Shown here piece after piece: positions 10,525 to 21,731 of a stretch of 64,000 nt of DNA (position 1 is the stretch's first letter; the number at the start of each line of letters is the position of its first letter). The DNA is taken from assembly GCA_964036315.1 (NCBI GenBank), contig OZ038488.1:66667342-66731341 (forward strand), written 5' to 3'. This DNA is from Acanthosepion esculentum. Its lineage: Eukaryota > Mollusca > Cephalopoda > Sepiida > Sepiidae. The translations under genes and the position numbers were made by a program. Under the pieces are notes generated by a model, which made no database searches, was not told the origin of the DNA, and was given only the letters and a program-made list of their open reading frames with translations.

Positions 10525-12510
10525 TTCTGCCAGGGATTTAGGCTCTCTTGTGCAGATGTGGCAACATTGGCTGCATCCTTCAGTCTATCTTACAGTAATA
10601 TTTTGGTGAACTTTCAGATTTGATCCTTTTAGACCATCAACTGAGGCATAGTCTTTTCCACATTCACTGCAAGTAGAAATGCTGTATAATGTGTGATTAA
10701 TGATTTCTATCTGTATGTTGCTTCTTTGATGATTTTTAGGTCCTGCCTTAATTAGATAGATGTAACTACATTTGTTACATGTTAGATCAAATTCAGTGCA
10801 AACGTTTTCAGGGAGATTAACATCAAGCCATGTGGAATATCTCTTGACTGTTTCATGTTTTTACGATTCTGTTCAAATTCTCTCTTACCATTGTACACTG
10901 TTTACCTCTGAGGTGAATGATTTATAGCAAGATATTTTACCATTAATTTTGCAAGATGTTGGCCTTCTGCAGTGTATTCTCCATACAATCTTTATACCTC
11001 AGTTTCAGTTTAAAGAAGGGTCTGTAATATAATCAGTCCTGACCAGGCATCTTGAGATCAGTCACTTTCTCACCATTATTACATGGTTTCTCTCTGTTGC
11101 TTCCAGTATTATTGTAATATTTTTGTGAACTTATATATGACGCTTTAGTCTACCAACTGAGGTACAGTTTTTTCTGCACTAGCTGCAAGTAGAACTTCTG
11201 CACAACATGCAGTTTAAGACATTTCTCTGGCCTCTTTTGTGATTTTTATTTTTTTAGGCCTATCCTACTTGGACAGACGTGAACACATTCATTACATGTT
11301 AGATCAAACTCCATGCCAATATTCTCAGGGAGATCCTTATGAACAACCTTTCTTGAGCTTTTCATATAGAACACGATTCTGTTCAAATTCTCTCTCACCA
11401 TGGGTTGTTTTTCTCCGAGGTGAATGCTTTAGAGCAAGACTTTTTCACATTCATTTTGCAAGATGTTGGCTTTCTCCAGTGTGTTTTCCATACAATCTTA
11501 TACCCTAATTTTGGTTTGTGCTCTGGTATTTTTGACTTGGCAAACTCATCATACTGAAAATTATTCAGGATACAATTGTCCTTCATCATGACACTGTTGA
11601 TGAAAGTGCTCTTGCATTTTCCTGTATCTCCAGTAAGTGACCCACGTCTCCTATGCATACAACACTGAAGACAGAACACAAATATTGTAGACCTTAAAAT
11701 TTGTCTCATTTGAAATTCCATGCTGAGACCATAGATGAATTTATTCTTGGACCTCTTGATTTGGACAGGTATTTCATCACGAATATTTGTCATATCTACA
11801 GTAAAGCCTAAAATACACAAACCTATCTACAACTTGCAATTCTTGGTCTTATGCATAAATGCTTGTCTCAGAGTAAGCTTTACCTGGAGTTGGTTGGTAC
11901 ATTACAACAATGTTTTTCTGGCTAATTGTTAGACCCAATGCACTGCCTGTCATTGAGAAGGAATCCATAAGATTTTGCATGTCACTCAGCATACAAAAAA
12001 TAGCTTATGGTGGGTGGGGATGACAATAGTTTTGTTTTGCCAATAAGCTATCTTATATTTGACATCTTACCCATTATTTGATATTTGATATAGACCCCAT
12101 GTGAAAAGGCATATAGAAAAATATAGCAAAGTACAACATGAACAGAGTCAGCACTTAACACCATTTTCAGCTAGAATTGTATCAGAGAGTTTACCAACCT
12201 CTATGCTAACACGTACTTTCATTTCTTCACGGAAGCCTCTAAGAACAGAAATAAACATATCAGGATATTGAAGCTTCTTCAGAATCTCCCATAAGGTATT
12301 TCTATTCACAATATCAACAGCCTTTGTTAGACCAATCCATACAGGTAAATCTTCTGCTCAATGCTTTTCTCCTACAATTGTCTAAAAGAAAGGGTCATGG
12401 TTGCTGTCTCCCTGCCATGTAATTTTCTGAAACCATACTGTCACTCAGGAAGAAATTCATTAGAAATGTTGTTGAGAAGTCTGTCCAACCGGATCTTAGA
12501 TGACACGTTG
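10525..12510 (-). pseudogene. Degenerate LINE (non-LTR) reverse transcriptase with duplicated 3' end
   Basis: Read on the minus strand from 12510. First an RT entry block with QYGFRKLHGRETA near 12430 (normally QxGFRxxRxT). Then palm and thumb remnants, with MQNLMDSFSMTGSALGLTIS near 11920-11985. Then a C-terminal part with PEHKPKLGYK near 11500 and a Cys/His-containing tail (CVHVCPS near 11265-11290). The frame 11395-11820 is the longest intact piece (141 codons). The terminal 430 bases are present twice (10580-11015 and 11125-11520), diverged. Many stops make it non-functional. Which LINE clade it belongs to I cannot settle by eye. Confidence 0.65.
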
Positions 12511-13176
12511 CCTATTTACACATAGGGATAACAAATCAAATTAAAGCCAAATTTATACAATTATTAGAAAATATACATCTCCAACTACACACCAATTTCC
12601 ATCTAGCTAAATCAGACACACACCACACTCCACTCAAAACAAATTTTAAAATAAAACACTGATATACCAGATTACTAGTCATTATTGACTCAACTCTCGT
12701 TTGCCACAGATGTCTACAACTATGTCTGTGCATTTCCCTTAAATAGACAGTGACATTCTCTGTCATCCTCTCTTTTGTATTTTTCTCAGAGATGGTAAGA
12801 TGTAGGTCACACATGGAGAAAACCTACTGGGAAACGCACACACTTACACTACATATGAACCTTTCACTTCACTTTCATTTACTTTTCTATAGGGCTTTCT
12901 CCTACACCAAACTTCATACACACAAACACATTTCTCGAGTTTAAAAGTTTTCTTCTTTCATATTCAGCATTTTAGTCACACACAACAATCTTCTGTCATT
13001 GTCATTGTCTTTTGTTAATACATACATTGTCATTTGTTTATGTATATACAGTTTTGTTGTTAATTTATTCATTTATTACCCGGACTGACATTCAAGTCCA
13101 CAATAATTGTTGTGGGAGAAATACATACCAGATGACATGTGTTTTCCAACCTAAACACAACCAACATACCCACAAC
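12511..13176. other. Intergenic, C/A-rich patches
   Basis: Several CACACA-like patches without a long array. Short open frames on both strands show no family motifs. Confidence 0.4.
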
Positions 13177-13629
13177 AGGATATCTCATGGTAATACCAAC
13201 AACAGTCCTATATACAATTGTCCTTCCCTTTATAAAGAACCATTATCAGTGCATCTTTCTGGTCATCTGGTAGACCCTCTTCTATCCAAACCTTTCGTTT
13301 TAAATTAGTTGAACCAAATTTTCATTCAGGATATCTCATGGTAATACCAACAACAGTCCTGTATACAATTGTCCTTCCCTTTATAAAGAACCATTATCAG
13401 TGCATCTTTCTGGTCATCTGGTAGACCCTCTTCTATCCAAACCTTTCGTTTTAAATTAGTTGAACCAAATTTTCATTCAGGATATCTCATGGTAATACCA
13501 ACAACAGTCCTGTATACAATTGTCCTTCCCTTTATAAAGAACCGTCATCAGTGCATCTTTCTGGTCATCTGGTACACCCTCTTCTATCCAAACCTTTCGT
13601 TTTAAATTAATTGAACCAAATTTTCATTC
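13177..13629. repeat. Tandem array, three copies of a 151-bp unit
   Basis: The unit starting AGGATATCTCATGGTAATAC begins at 13177, 13328 and 13479, so the period is exactly 151 with no indels. Only a few substitutions separate copies (for example CTATATAC against CTGTATAC, and ACCATTATC against ACCGTCATC in the third). Such low divergence indicates a recent duplication or homogenisation. Confidence 0.97.
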
Positions 13630-14228
13630 AGAAATAGCATCCATATCAAGCGACTTTTTTTATATCCTTTCTGAATTCCTGAAGTGAAGGAGTTTCTACC
13701 ATATTTTTATGAATACTACCTTATGAAAATTGAGATGTAGTAGAATGAGGTGGGGTATTATAGATTCTATTGGGGCACAAGACCCTTGCATCAGCCTTGG
13801 TTCGATAGCATTTACTGACTGTGATCTGTAAGTTGTCACATATCTCCATTGAAGGTTTGTTTTTTTTTTGTTTTTAGCTACAGCCAGCTATATGGTGCAA
13901 CACACATTAATGAATGTTAAAAATCAAGTGTACTTGAATCCTTTTTTTTTTTAGTGAGTCAATCCCACACTCTGAACTTCAAATAAATTTGTCCAAAAGG
14001 AAAAATTTGTCAACGTCATTGGATGCAAACAAAGTATCATGTGTTATACCAGGGTTTTCTTCATCACAGACACTACACTACTCTCCATTTTTCACCCTTC
14101 TGCTACTCCCCACTCCAATAAAAGGTGGGGCTATCAAAATGTTCTGTGAAGGAATTTTGTTCCAAACATAACAGGTGTTATACTAGAAATTTTATTCTTT
14201 GAGACATATTTTAACGAAGATATACATA
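13630..14228. repeat. Intergenic with family G repeat fragment
   Basis: 13722-13805 (GAAAATTGAGATGTAGTAGA ... GCACAAGACCCTTGCATCAG) is similar to 19921-20030. The remainder shows no recognised element. Confidence 0.5.
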
Positions 14229-15107
14229 CATGGTGCGATGGATAAATTGTCGTCTAAATTACACAAAAATGAAAATAACATTGACATCTCATTTTAACAG
14301 ATATATTTACCAAAATTGCACAAAAATATCTTGAAATACTAAAGAGTAAATTTATTCAATAAAATCGCCATTGACTTCAACCATAGCCTCTAGATGACTT
14401 CAGAATCTCCTGCAACTCTTCTGAATGGTCTCCTTGTTTAAGTTGGTGAATGCTGCCATAATCCTTGCCTTCAGTTCATCTTTGGTGTTACAAGAAGTTT
14501 TGTTGTTCTCTTGCTCAACTGCACCCCACACATAATAATCAAGGGTGTTGCAGTCTGGGGAGTTAGCTGGACAGATGTAAGGGTTAATGTGATCACAGAA
14601 TTTGTCTGACAGCCATAACTGGGTTCTCCTGCTTGTGTGGCATAGTGCAGAGTCCTGTTGCCAGATATAGGATCTTCCAGCAGCCACACTCTTGACCCAG
14701 GTCAGCACTACCTTCTCAAGGAACTTGATGTAGGCCCCTCTGTGTTGAGTCTGAGGCCCTCACCAACAAATGTGGGAGTTCATTTCTTATCAGAACACTC
14801 AGTGAGTTTTCTGAGCTGCTGCACCACCATACTCACCATTACTCATCCAACTCATTCCAAATCCTCTGCACTGTACTCAGATTGACACTTAAACACTCAG
14901 AAATGTTCATACTGGAGTTTCTGGTGCAAATGCCAAGCAGTACTGCATGCTGTTTTCAAATTTTTGGTGGAGTGAATTGCATCATGGTAATGTTTTTCTC
15001 ACGGACGGTGCTCCCTACTATACTGTGCAGTTGACAAAATAAAAAAAAAAACATGCATGTGTGAAATTAAAAATATAAAATGATGAAACTTTATCCATTG
15101 CACCCTG
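14229..15107 (-). mobile_element. maT-like (DD37D) mariner-family element, defective
   Basis: TIRs of about 27 bases are clear: CATGGTGCGATGGATAAATT at the left, and CAGGGTGCAATGGATAAAGT as the reverse complement of the right end, each flanked by TA. The minus frame 14400-14708 encodes the catalytic C-terminal half: IWQQDSALCHTSRRTQ, then NSPDCNTLDYYVWG. Counting from the Asp of QQD to the Asp of TLD gives 37 intervening residues, so this is a DD37D signature, unlike the DD34D mariners elsewhere in the window. The C-terminus runs on towards 14345. A helix-turn-helix-like piece (LSVNLSTVQRIWNE) survives near 14850-14890. The central part, including the first catalytic Asp, is deleted and the rest has stops. 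Confidence 0.85.
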
Positions 15108-15305
15108 TATATACAGGGCTGGCCATAGGGTTACTGGCTCCTCAGGCCACTGAAGTTTGGCGCCCTTACAAATATACATTTTTTTTTAAATTTTCACAAG
15201 GAGAAAAACTGAAAATGTAGAGAAACAAGTTAATTACAATATACATCTTAATACAAGCAAAAGAATACATCCATTATCCTACCTAACACATTTTTTCTAG
15301 CCTTT

Positions 15306-15885
15306 AGATCTGCAAATCTTTTCAGGGTACTTTCTACATCTATCTTCTTTGCAAGATTATTTTCTATTGATAAAATAGCCAAAGAATTTAAACATGTCAG
15401 AAGTTTCTCTTTAAGGTATATAATTCCGATCGGAATAATATTTATTATTATTTAGATGTCTTTTAAAAGACTATAATTTCGGAAATTATTAAATCTGTAT
15501 TATTTCCAAGTGAAACCAGTGTTCAGTTCTTAAGTCCAAATTATCGAATTAGATCTGCAAATCTTTTTATGGCACTTTCTACATCTATCTTCTTTGCAAG
15601 ATTTATTCTATTGACAAAATAGCCAAAGAATTTAAACATGTCAGAAGTTTCTCTTTAAGGTATATAATTCCGATCGGAATAATATTTATTATTATTTAGA
15701 TGTCTTTTAAAAGACTATAATTTCGGAAATTATTAAATCTGTATTATTTCCAAGTGAAACCAGGGTTCAGTTCTTAAGTCCAAATTATCGAATTAGATCT
15801 GCAAATCTTTTTATGGCACTTTCTACATCTATCTTCTTTGCAAGATTTATTCTATTGACAAAATAGCCAAAGAATTTAAACATGG
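15306..15885. repeat. Tandem array, about 2.4 copies of a 245-bp unit
   Basis: AGATCTGCAAATCTTTT recurs at 15306, 15551 and 15795 (periods 245 and 244). Each full unit contains the palindrome ATTCCGATCGGAAT and a second inverted pair CTTTTAAAAGA, so it can fold. Units 1 and 2 are almost identical. Confidence 0.95.
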
Positions 15886-16342
15886 ATGACTGCAAGTATG
15901 GTCCCTAATGCACAACATGGTGACATGATGACTGCCTGAGTTGCCAGTACCTTGAGTCGGCCATGCATACATGCATAATGCAAAACTAGCAGCATAGCTT
16001 AAGCAACAACTGGATGTGAAAACCTTAAATGCAAAACTAAAAAAAAAAAAAAAAAATTTAGTTGCTTTGTATAGGAATCAATGCACAGCAAGAATAAATT
16101 AAAACTTTTGAATAAATACAAAATATCAATTTCTAACCAATCAGAGATTTTCCACTTTTTTGATAGCCTAGAAAATCAGCCTGTGTGACATTAAATTTAC
16201 ACAAACCAAAATTTTTTTTTCTAGCTGCCAGTTGTCATTAAAGTCTCCTGTCGCTGTATGTACCTATGCCGACCTGAATCTCATTCCACAAAGCCTGACA
16301 TACTAGCTATTACTGTTGGTTAATTGTTTATTTACTAAAGTC
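15886..16342. other. Intergenic, nothing recognised
   Basis: An A-run at 16040-16056; no coding or repeat assignment. Confidence 0.4.
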
Positions 16343-16470
16343 ATAAGTAACTTCCCTTTTTGGGATTGAATTGTATTGATGAATGTATCATCCTAACTAC
16401 TAATCATAAGGGGCAGTTAGCAATAAATTTGGAATGTGCCAACAGTTTCTGCACATAGTGCATTAAATAA
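16343..16470 (+). repeat. Mariner 5' end remnant
   Basis: GTCATAAGTAACTTCCCTTTTTGGG and the following block ending ATCCTAACTACTAATCAT match the left end of the mariner at 17264. Only this end survives here. Confidence 0.7.
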
Positions 16471-16493
16471 TAAATTTCTTAACCTCTCTAATA

Positions 16494-16573
16494 TTAGGTT
16501 GGTGCAAAAATAATGTTGTTTTCTCACATGAAGTTGAATGTCAAAAAACGACATTATTTTTGCACCAACCTAA
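16494..16573. mobile_element. 80-bp palindromic mariner MITE, MADE1-like
   Basis: Exactly 80 bases, flanked on both sides by TA. Left arm begins TTAGGTTGGTGCAAAAATAA; the right arm is its inverted copy (identical for the first 23 bases, then a few mismatches over a total of about 37). The length, the terminal TTAGGTTGGTGCAAAA and the hairpin shape match the known MADE1 element derived from Hsmar1, a cecropia-type mariner. In primates such hairpins gave rise to miR-548 genes. A related source mariner is presumably present in this genome. Confidence 0.9.
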
Positions 16574-17263
16574 TAGAAGACTTGAAAGTGCATTTATATC
16601 AGATAATATTATTGAAGTTCAAGAAATAGAAAAACACTATACAGACATCTACAAAAATATGTATTGTTTATAGCCAAGGTGTCATAACTGACAGGTAAAT
16701 ATGAAATGGAATTTTTTTTTTTATAAAGTGAGAAGGGATAAATTTGGTTACACATATTGACTACAGACTACACTTGCAACAGAATGCAAGGATTTTTTTC
16801 ATATTGAGAGAAGGAATAAACTGAAATTTCAAGATTGAAAGAAGTATCTTTGGCCAACTACGTATTTTGAAAAAAAAAATGTCAAAGTCCCATAAAATTG
16901 TCGAAGAGAACCTAACATTTTTTAAAACAGAAGTAACTAGGTTAGCAAAGTTCCATTAAATACAGGATTGTTCCATCGTGAGAACTAGTGATTCTTTTAA
17001 ATATTACTTGGAAATTTTGCAAAAAAAGAGAAGTAATTAATAAACCTGAATGGGTAAAATACATGCTTAAACTTGACAGTTGGCCCTGTCTTTCCATGTT
17101 TATCTCTCCCAATTCCTATTACTCAAAATTACTAAACTGATTTAATTCAGCTTTGTGGACCCATGGACCCCTGGTTAGGAACCTGTTCACTGGACCTGCT
17201 GCACCTTTCCCACAACACACAATAGATCTTAAGTTTGAGTCCCTTGGTATATAAGTAAAGATA
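16574..17263. other. Intergenic, nothing recognised
   Basis: AT-rich. A few words suggest older mariner debris but nothing I can support. Confidence 0.4.
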
Positions 17264-17803
17264 TTAAGTAGTCATAAGTAACTTCTCTTTTTGGGATCCA
17301 GTTGTAATGATGAATGTGTCATCCTAACTACTAATCATGCATGGCTGTTAAGAGTAAATTTGGAGCATACTAACAATCATCAGTCTTTGCATGGCAGTGT
17401 ACACAGTGGATTTAAGGAAAAATGTTATTCTGTGACAATGCAAGGCCTCATATAGCAAGAATAACACAAGAAATATTTTGGAATTTGGTTGGTCTGTTCT
17501 ACTTTACCCACCATGTTTACTTGACCTTGCACTAAATGATTATTACATCTTTTGATCACCTCAAAATGCTTTGATGAAGAAAACATTCGCTAATGAAAAC
17601 CTGATTCAAGATTTCATCAAAACCTTTTTCACATCAAAACCTGTGGAATTTTACTCGACCGGTATTGAAGAACTGCCTGATAGGTAGTAAAAGGTCATTG
17701 CAAATGATGGTGAATATATAATTGAATAAAATGTAATTGTACTTCATTTTTTTAAGAATAAAATTGATAAACAAAAACGAAAATTACTTATGACTCAACT
17801 TAA
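17264..17803 (+). mobile_element. Internally deleted mariner with C-terminal transposase remains
   Basis: The ends are inverted: TTAAGTAGTCATAAGTAACT at the left, and TTAAGTTGAGTCATAAGTAA as the reverse complement of the right end, each next to TA. The plus strand 17495-17720 encodes the mariner C-terminus: DLALNDYYIF (third catalytic Asp block, normally SPDLAPxDYHLF), then TFANENLIQDFIKTFFTSKP and EFYSTGIEELPDR. The N-terminal and central parts are deleted and stops are present. Confidence 0.85.
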
Positions 17804-18327
17804 TATATTGTTCTATTCAATATGAAAACGTTGAACATAAAATTCATTGATCATGATAAAACTGTTCTAAAGTTAAAAATTGTAATTTTACAAAAAGACA
17901 CTACAGTAGTTGCAGCAGTGCTTGTTAAAATTCTTTGTCTACGTTGACATAGCAAATATAGCCTAATTTAAATTAAAATTATTGAATGTGACATACCTTA
18001 CATTGTTACTGACTTTTTATGTATCTGAACTTTATTAAAAATCCAATATTTTAACAAAAAGAAAATATGCCAATTTGTGACCTTTAAAACAATATTTATT
18101 ATAATGTTTAAATGCAATGGACACTGGCTGTAGATTAGGGTTAAGAGCATGGATTTGGTGATTTTTTTTTCAGTTTTATAAAGTAAAATTAAAACTACAA
18201 TTATGAGTTGGAATAGTACCTATATTCCTTTGATGAAACATTGTTTAATTTTTTAAAAGGTATCTATTTCATTGCTTTTCTGCTGATTTTTATGTTAACT
18301 CCCAGATTGTTTATCTACAATTGTTAA
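17804..18327. other. Intergenic, nothing recognised
   Basis: AT-rich sequence. Confidence 0.4.
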
Positions 18328-18705
18328 TCCTGGGTATGACAATTAAATCCAGCAGAAAGGCCTCTGATTGAGTGATTGGAGGTTTTGAAGAGTATGAAAC
18401 CACCTCTTAACTGCTGTTATTCTCAGGTCTGCCCTGACCCACATGTTAGGGTCCCAGCTATGGATAAATAGTGACCCCCCCCAAACAAAACTCAACAGGA
18501 CATTTTTATAATAAAATGACTAACAATACATTTTATGATCTACAAACTATATATAAAAAAAAAACATACCTTTACTCTGAAAGTATAAAATTATGTACAG
18601 AATATCTGTAGTTGAAAGCATAAAATTACACACAAAATATTTAGATTTCGGCATTAAATAACCCACAGAGGTGTTGATATGCCGCTAAACAAAATCAACC
18701 AACCA
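18328..18705 (+). repeat. Dispersed repeat family A, copy 2
   Basis: TGGGTATGACAATTAAATCC, GTTAGGGTCCCAGCTATGG and the tail GGTGTTGATATGCCGCTAAA align with copy 1 at 1836-2295. Confidence 0.8.
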
Positions 18706-19920
18706 ATCTACAATCACTGTGTAGGATTGAAATAAAAGATGAGCCCAATGATCTAATAGTAATGATTTGGGAATTGTGATAAAATCTTAGAATAAAAGAA
18801 ATACAATGGTTTGTCTATCCTAATTTAATTTGAAAGTAATTGTTATGGCCATTAAAACAGACACTTTTTGTTTTTTTCCTTGCTCTTCGATAAAAATATA
18901 AGAAAAAGTTATAATTATAACAAATCAAAAAGAATAAGAAAGTGGAGAAGAAAAGAAAGAAATTAACCGATGTTGTCCTTTAATCTTCAGAGCGCAATCA
19001 AGAACTTAAAACAGATGTGCACAGCAACTAAAAAAGGGGAAAAGATAACAACAATAGGATATACACATGTATTAATAATATACCAATATATACATATGAA
19101 CATATAAGAAAATCACATTTAAAACTAAAAGCCACTCCTGTTTATAGAGAGAAGGCTGTAAATATATGGCCTATAAAACTTTCAAATGAAAGTTTGTATA
19201 TGACCAGCTTACAAGTGAAAACCTATTCACATGATAGGATGTAGCACACTGACAAGTATTTATTAGATGTTCTGTTATCGCAGACCCAGATGTATTCATA
19301 CACCTATGTAAATTATGATAATGACCCTTAAAAATACAAGTTGTCATATGTTAATTTATTCTCTTTTCCAACCTCGTAATTGTTTTATTTATATAAGCAG
19401 AATCATGCTCACATTTTTAGTTGTTGTGCACGTCTGTTTTAAGTTTGTGATCAAGCATGACTGGGGGCCCCAGGTAGCGCTTTGTGACACTATCTTATCA
19501 ACATTTGCTTTTTTATCTACATTTATAAATGTTAAAAATTAAACTAAGTGCAACTGGCTATTAAAGGATGAAAAATTTTAGCAGATTTTCGTGTCATTCT
19601 GGGGTGTTTTTTTTAATCTATAAATTTGTTTTGCTCCTGCCAAGTTCAAAAAAGAAAAAAACTATATTGAATTCACTATTTTTTATCCATGAATGTGTTA
19701 AAAGTCTTCAACTTTTTAACAAGAAAAATCTCAAGTTGATGTTAAAAATTGCTGCAAAACATTTTTGATTTATTTAAGATGGAATGATCTGTTATATGTC
19801 TCTAATTTTTATTTAGATACATTGTATTTATTTTCACTTTTTCTATTTGAATTGTTCCCCTATATTGCATATGATCCATTATTGTACATAATTAGGTTAC
19901 AATAAAATTTGTATTTTATA
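18706..19920. other. Intergenic, nothing recognised
   Basis: Strongly AT-rich. Short plus-strand frames at 19315-19768 have no motif. Confidence 0.4.
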
Positions 19921-20030
19921 TGAAGATTGAGATGTAGTAGAGTGGGGGCCCTGTATCATAAATTCTGTGGGGTGGGGCTGTATCATAGATTCAGATGAGG
20001 GCATGAGACCTTTGCACCAGCCCTGCTGGT
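19921..20030. repeat. Family G repeat fragment
   Basis: Similar to 13722-13805, with GATTGAGATGTAGTAGA at the start and GACCTTTGCACCAGCC at the end. An internal GGGGCCCTGTATCATA-type segment is duplicated in this copy. Confidence 0.6.
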
Positions 20031-20133
20031 AGTAGATAACAAATGTAAATACAGAATGTTATAATTGAATTTTGTATTTATTTTTTTAATTTAATGTAAT
20101 TGGGTGATATTTTTAAATGGTTTACTGCACAAT

Positions 20134-20395
20134 TTACACATTAAGATGGTTCAAAAGCACAACAGAGCATTGCATGCAGTCCACTATATTGAGCAATTGT
20201 TTGTGTTTACTAGATGATTGCTTGAATCTGTTAATAATTGACTCTGTATCCAGTTCATCTAACAATTCCTTTTCACTGGATAGCAACCTGTATGATTCCA
20301 GATTCTCCTCAAACAGCAAATTTCTTAACCTTGTCATTATGATCTTTAACTTTGAAAATGTCCTCTCACATTGGACTTGAGTAATTGATAGTGTT
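20134..20395 (-). pseudogene. hAT-type transposase C-terminal relic
   Basis: The minus strand reads QCERTFSKLKIIMTRLRNLL, the conserved hAT C-terminal dimerisation motif (normally CERSFSKLKLIKxxLRxxM), then ENLESYRLLSSEKELLDEL and a natural-looking stop after about 67 further residues. Only this end is present; the catalytic domain and TIRs are not seen. Confidence 0.65.
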
Positions 20396-21650
20396 CAGAT
20401 GATTTTATAAAGTTCTTATTTCTTTTTATTACTAAAACAGTTGTCTATGTTTGTTTCTTTATTGCATTTTTATTTGGTACAGGGGTCCCACTCTATCAAG
20501 TACTCACTTGCCATAAGGCAAGCTGACACCTGGACCAGTCTGTCATTGCTGTGCAGAGTGATGATAGAAAACCTGACAGCTTCTTCTTTCTTTCTTTCTT
20601 ATTTGCTGTTTACAGTAATTATACTCTTTTCTTTCTTTCTTTTCTTGTTTTTCAATAAAATATCTCTGTTTTAATGATGATTATAATATTTTTTATTCTT
20701 AAGAAAATACTAAAGTAATTGTATAAACCATAAAGTGTTTAGAAACTTAAAAGAAAAAAATTGTGGAGTTACTATTTCTTTTCCTACCCATAATCCTCTT
20801 TCAAAATAGCTACCTATATGGAAATATATGAGAAGCAAAAAGTTGTCATAGAATTTCTGTGTTTGGGAGGAGAAAGCTTAGTAAAAAATTTACAGGAGTT
20901 TAATGAATGCTTCTGGAAAGTATGCACTTGATGTAATCACAGCAAGGAGATGAGTCAGTAGAGTTAATGGCAAGGAAAAGGGAAAACTTAACTTTAATAA
21001 CAGGTGTCACAGTGGTAGGTCAGCTGCTGTTGTGAATGAAGAAAATATCAGACAGACTGAATGAAGAATGTCTATTGCAAAACTATGTGAAAGCTTTCAG
21101 GTGAGCTTGCAATTCAATGTAGTCTCTTGGCTACTGAAAGTTCTGTGCAAACTAGTTTCCAAGAATGCTGACAGACTTCATGAAAGGGTAGTTGTTACCC
21201 AAAAACTTCTGGAGTTGTCCAATATGGATAGAGCTTAAATGACAGTAATTCTTTACAATGATGATAAGAGTAGTTAAGAAGTTTTTACAAGGTGAGTGAA
21301 CATATTCTCATTCAAAGAGGCTATATTGGAATACTGAGGCTTTTGTATTCATTTTTGTATACTTTGTATGCATCTACTATTAAATTTGTTGTAATTAAAG
21401 AACATGCATTATTTTTTATGAACCCTCGTTAGAAATGTGAGTAAAAAATGTTAAACATATTTCTTTGCGTTAGGCGTATCAAACACATAATAAATATAAT
21501 ATAATTCAGTAATTTTAATTTAAAGGAGGCTGTAGTTGCTTTGTTAGAAAAACGATGATTTTAATTTTAATTTAAGTCAAACAGCAAAAAATGGCCGGGG
21601 TATTTTTACTAAGGAAATTAAAAATCGCAACACCGTCTTCATTCAAAAAC
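20396..21650 (+). other. Upstream flank of the TUG gene
   Basis: No coding signal. The promoter presumably lies near 21590, where CpG dinucleotides become locally more frequent, but I cannot point to specific elements. An in-frame upstream ATG at 21591 would add 20 residues to TUG. Confidence 0.4.
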
Positions 21651-21731
21651 ATGGCGTTTAGTACGCAGATACTTTGTCCTAATGGTAGACGACAAAACGT
21701 CGTGTCGAATCTTAATTCCACTTTATTACAG
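21651..21731 (+). CDS. ASPSCR1: TUG exon 1
   Basis: Encodes residues 1-27 including ILCPNGRRQNVV, the start of the first ubiquitin-like fold. I chose ATG 21651 because it has A at -3 and G at +4 and gives an N-terminus of the usual length. The in-frame ATG at 21591 is possible. The donor is CAG/GTTTGT, phase 0. Confidence 0.85.

Noticed and set aside
13177..13629. CRISPR array or prokaryotic feature
   Set aside because: The repeats are contiguous 151-bp units without spacers, and the whole window is eukaryotic.
16494..16573. Human DNA contamination as the source of the MADE1-like element
   Set aside because: The centre and inner arms differ from MADE1 and the flanks are AT-rich sequence with local mariner debris, so a native element is more likely.
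21591..21650. Upstream ATG at 21591 as the TUG start
   Set aside because: It would add 20 residues before the conserved start of the ubiquitin-like domain; the ATG at 21651 has better context and length. It is not excluded.
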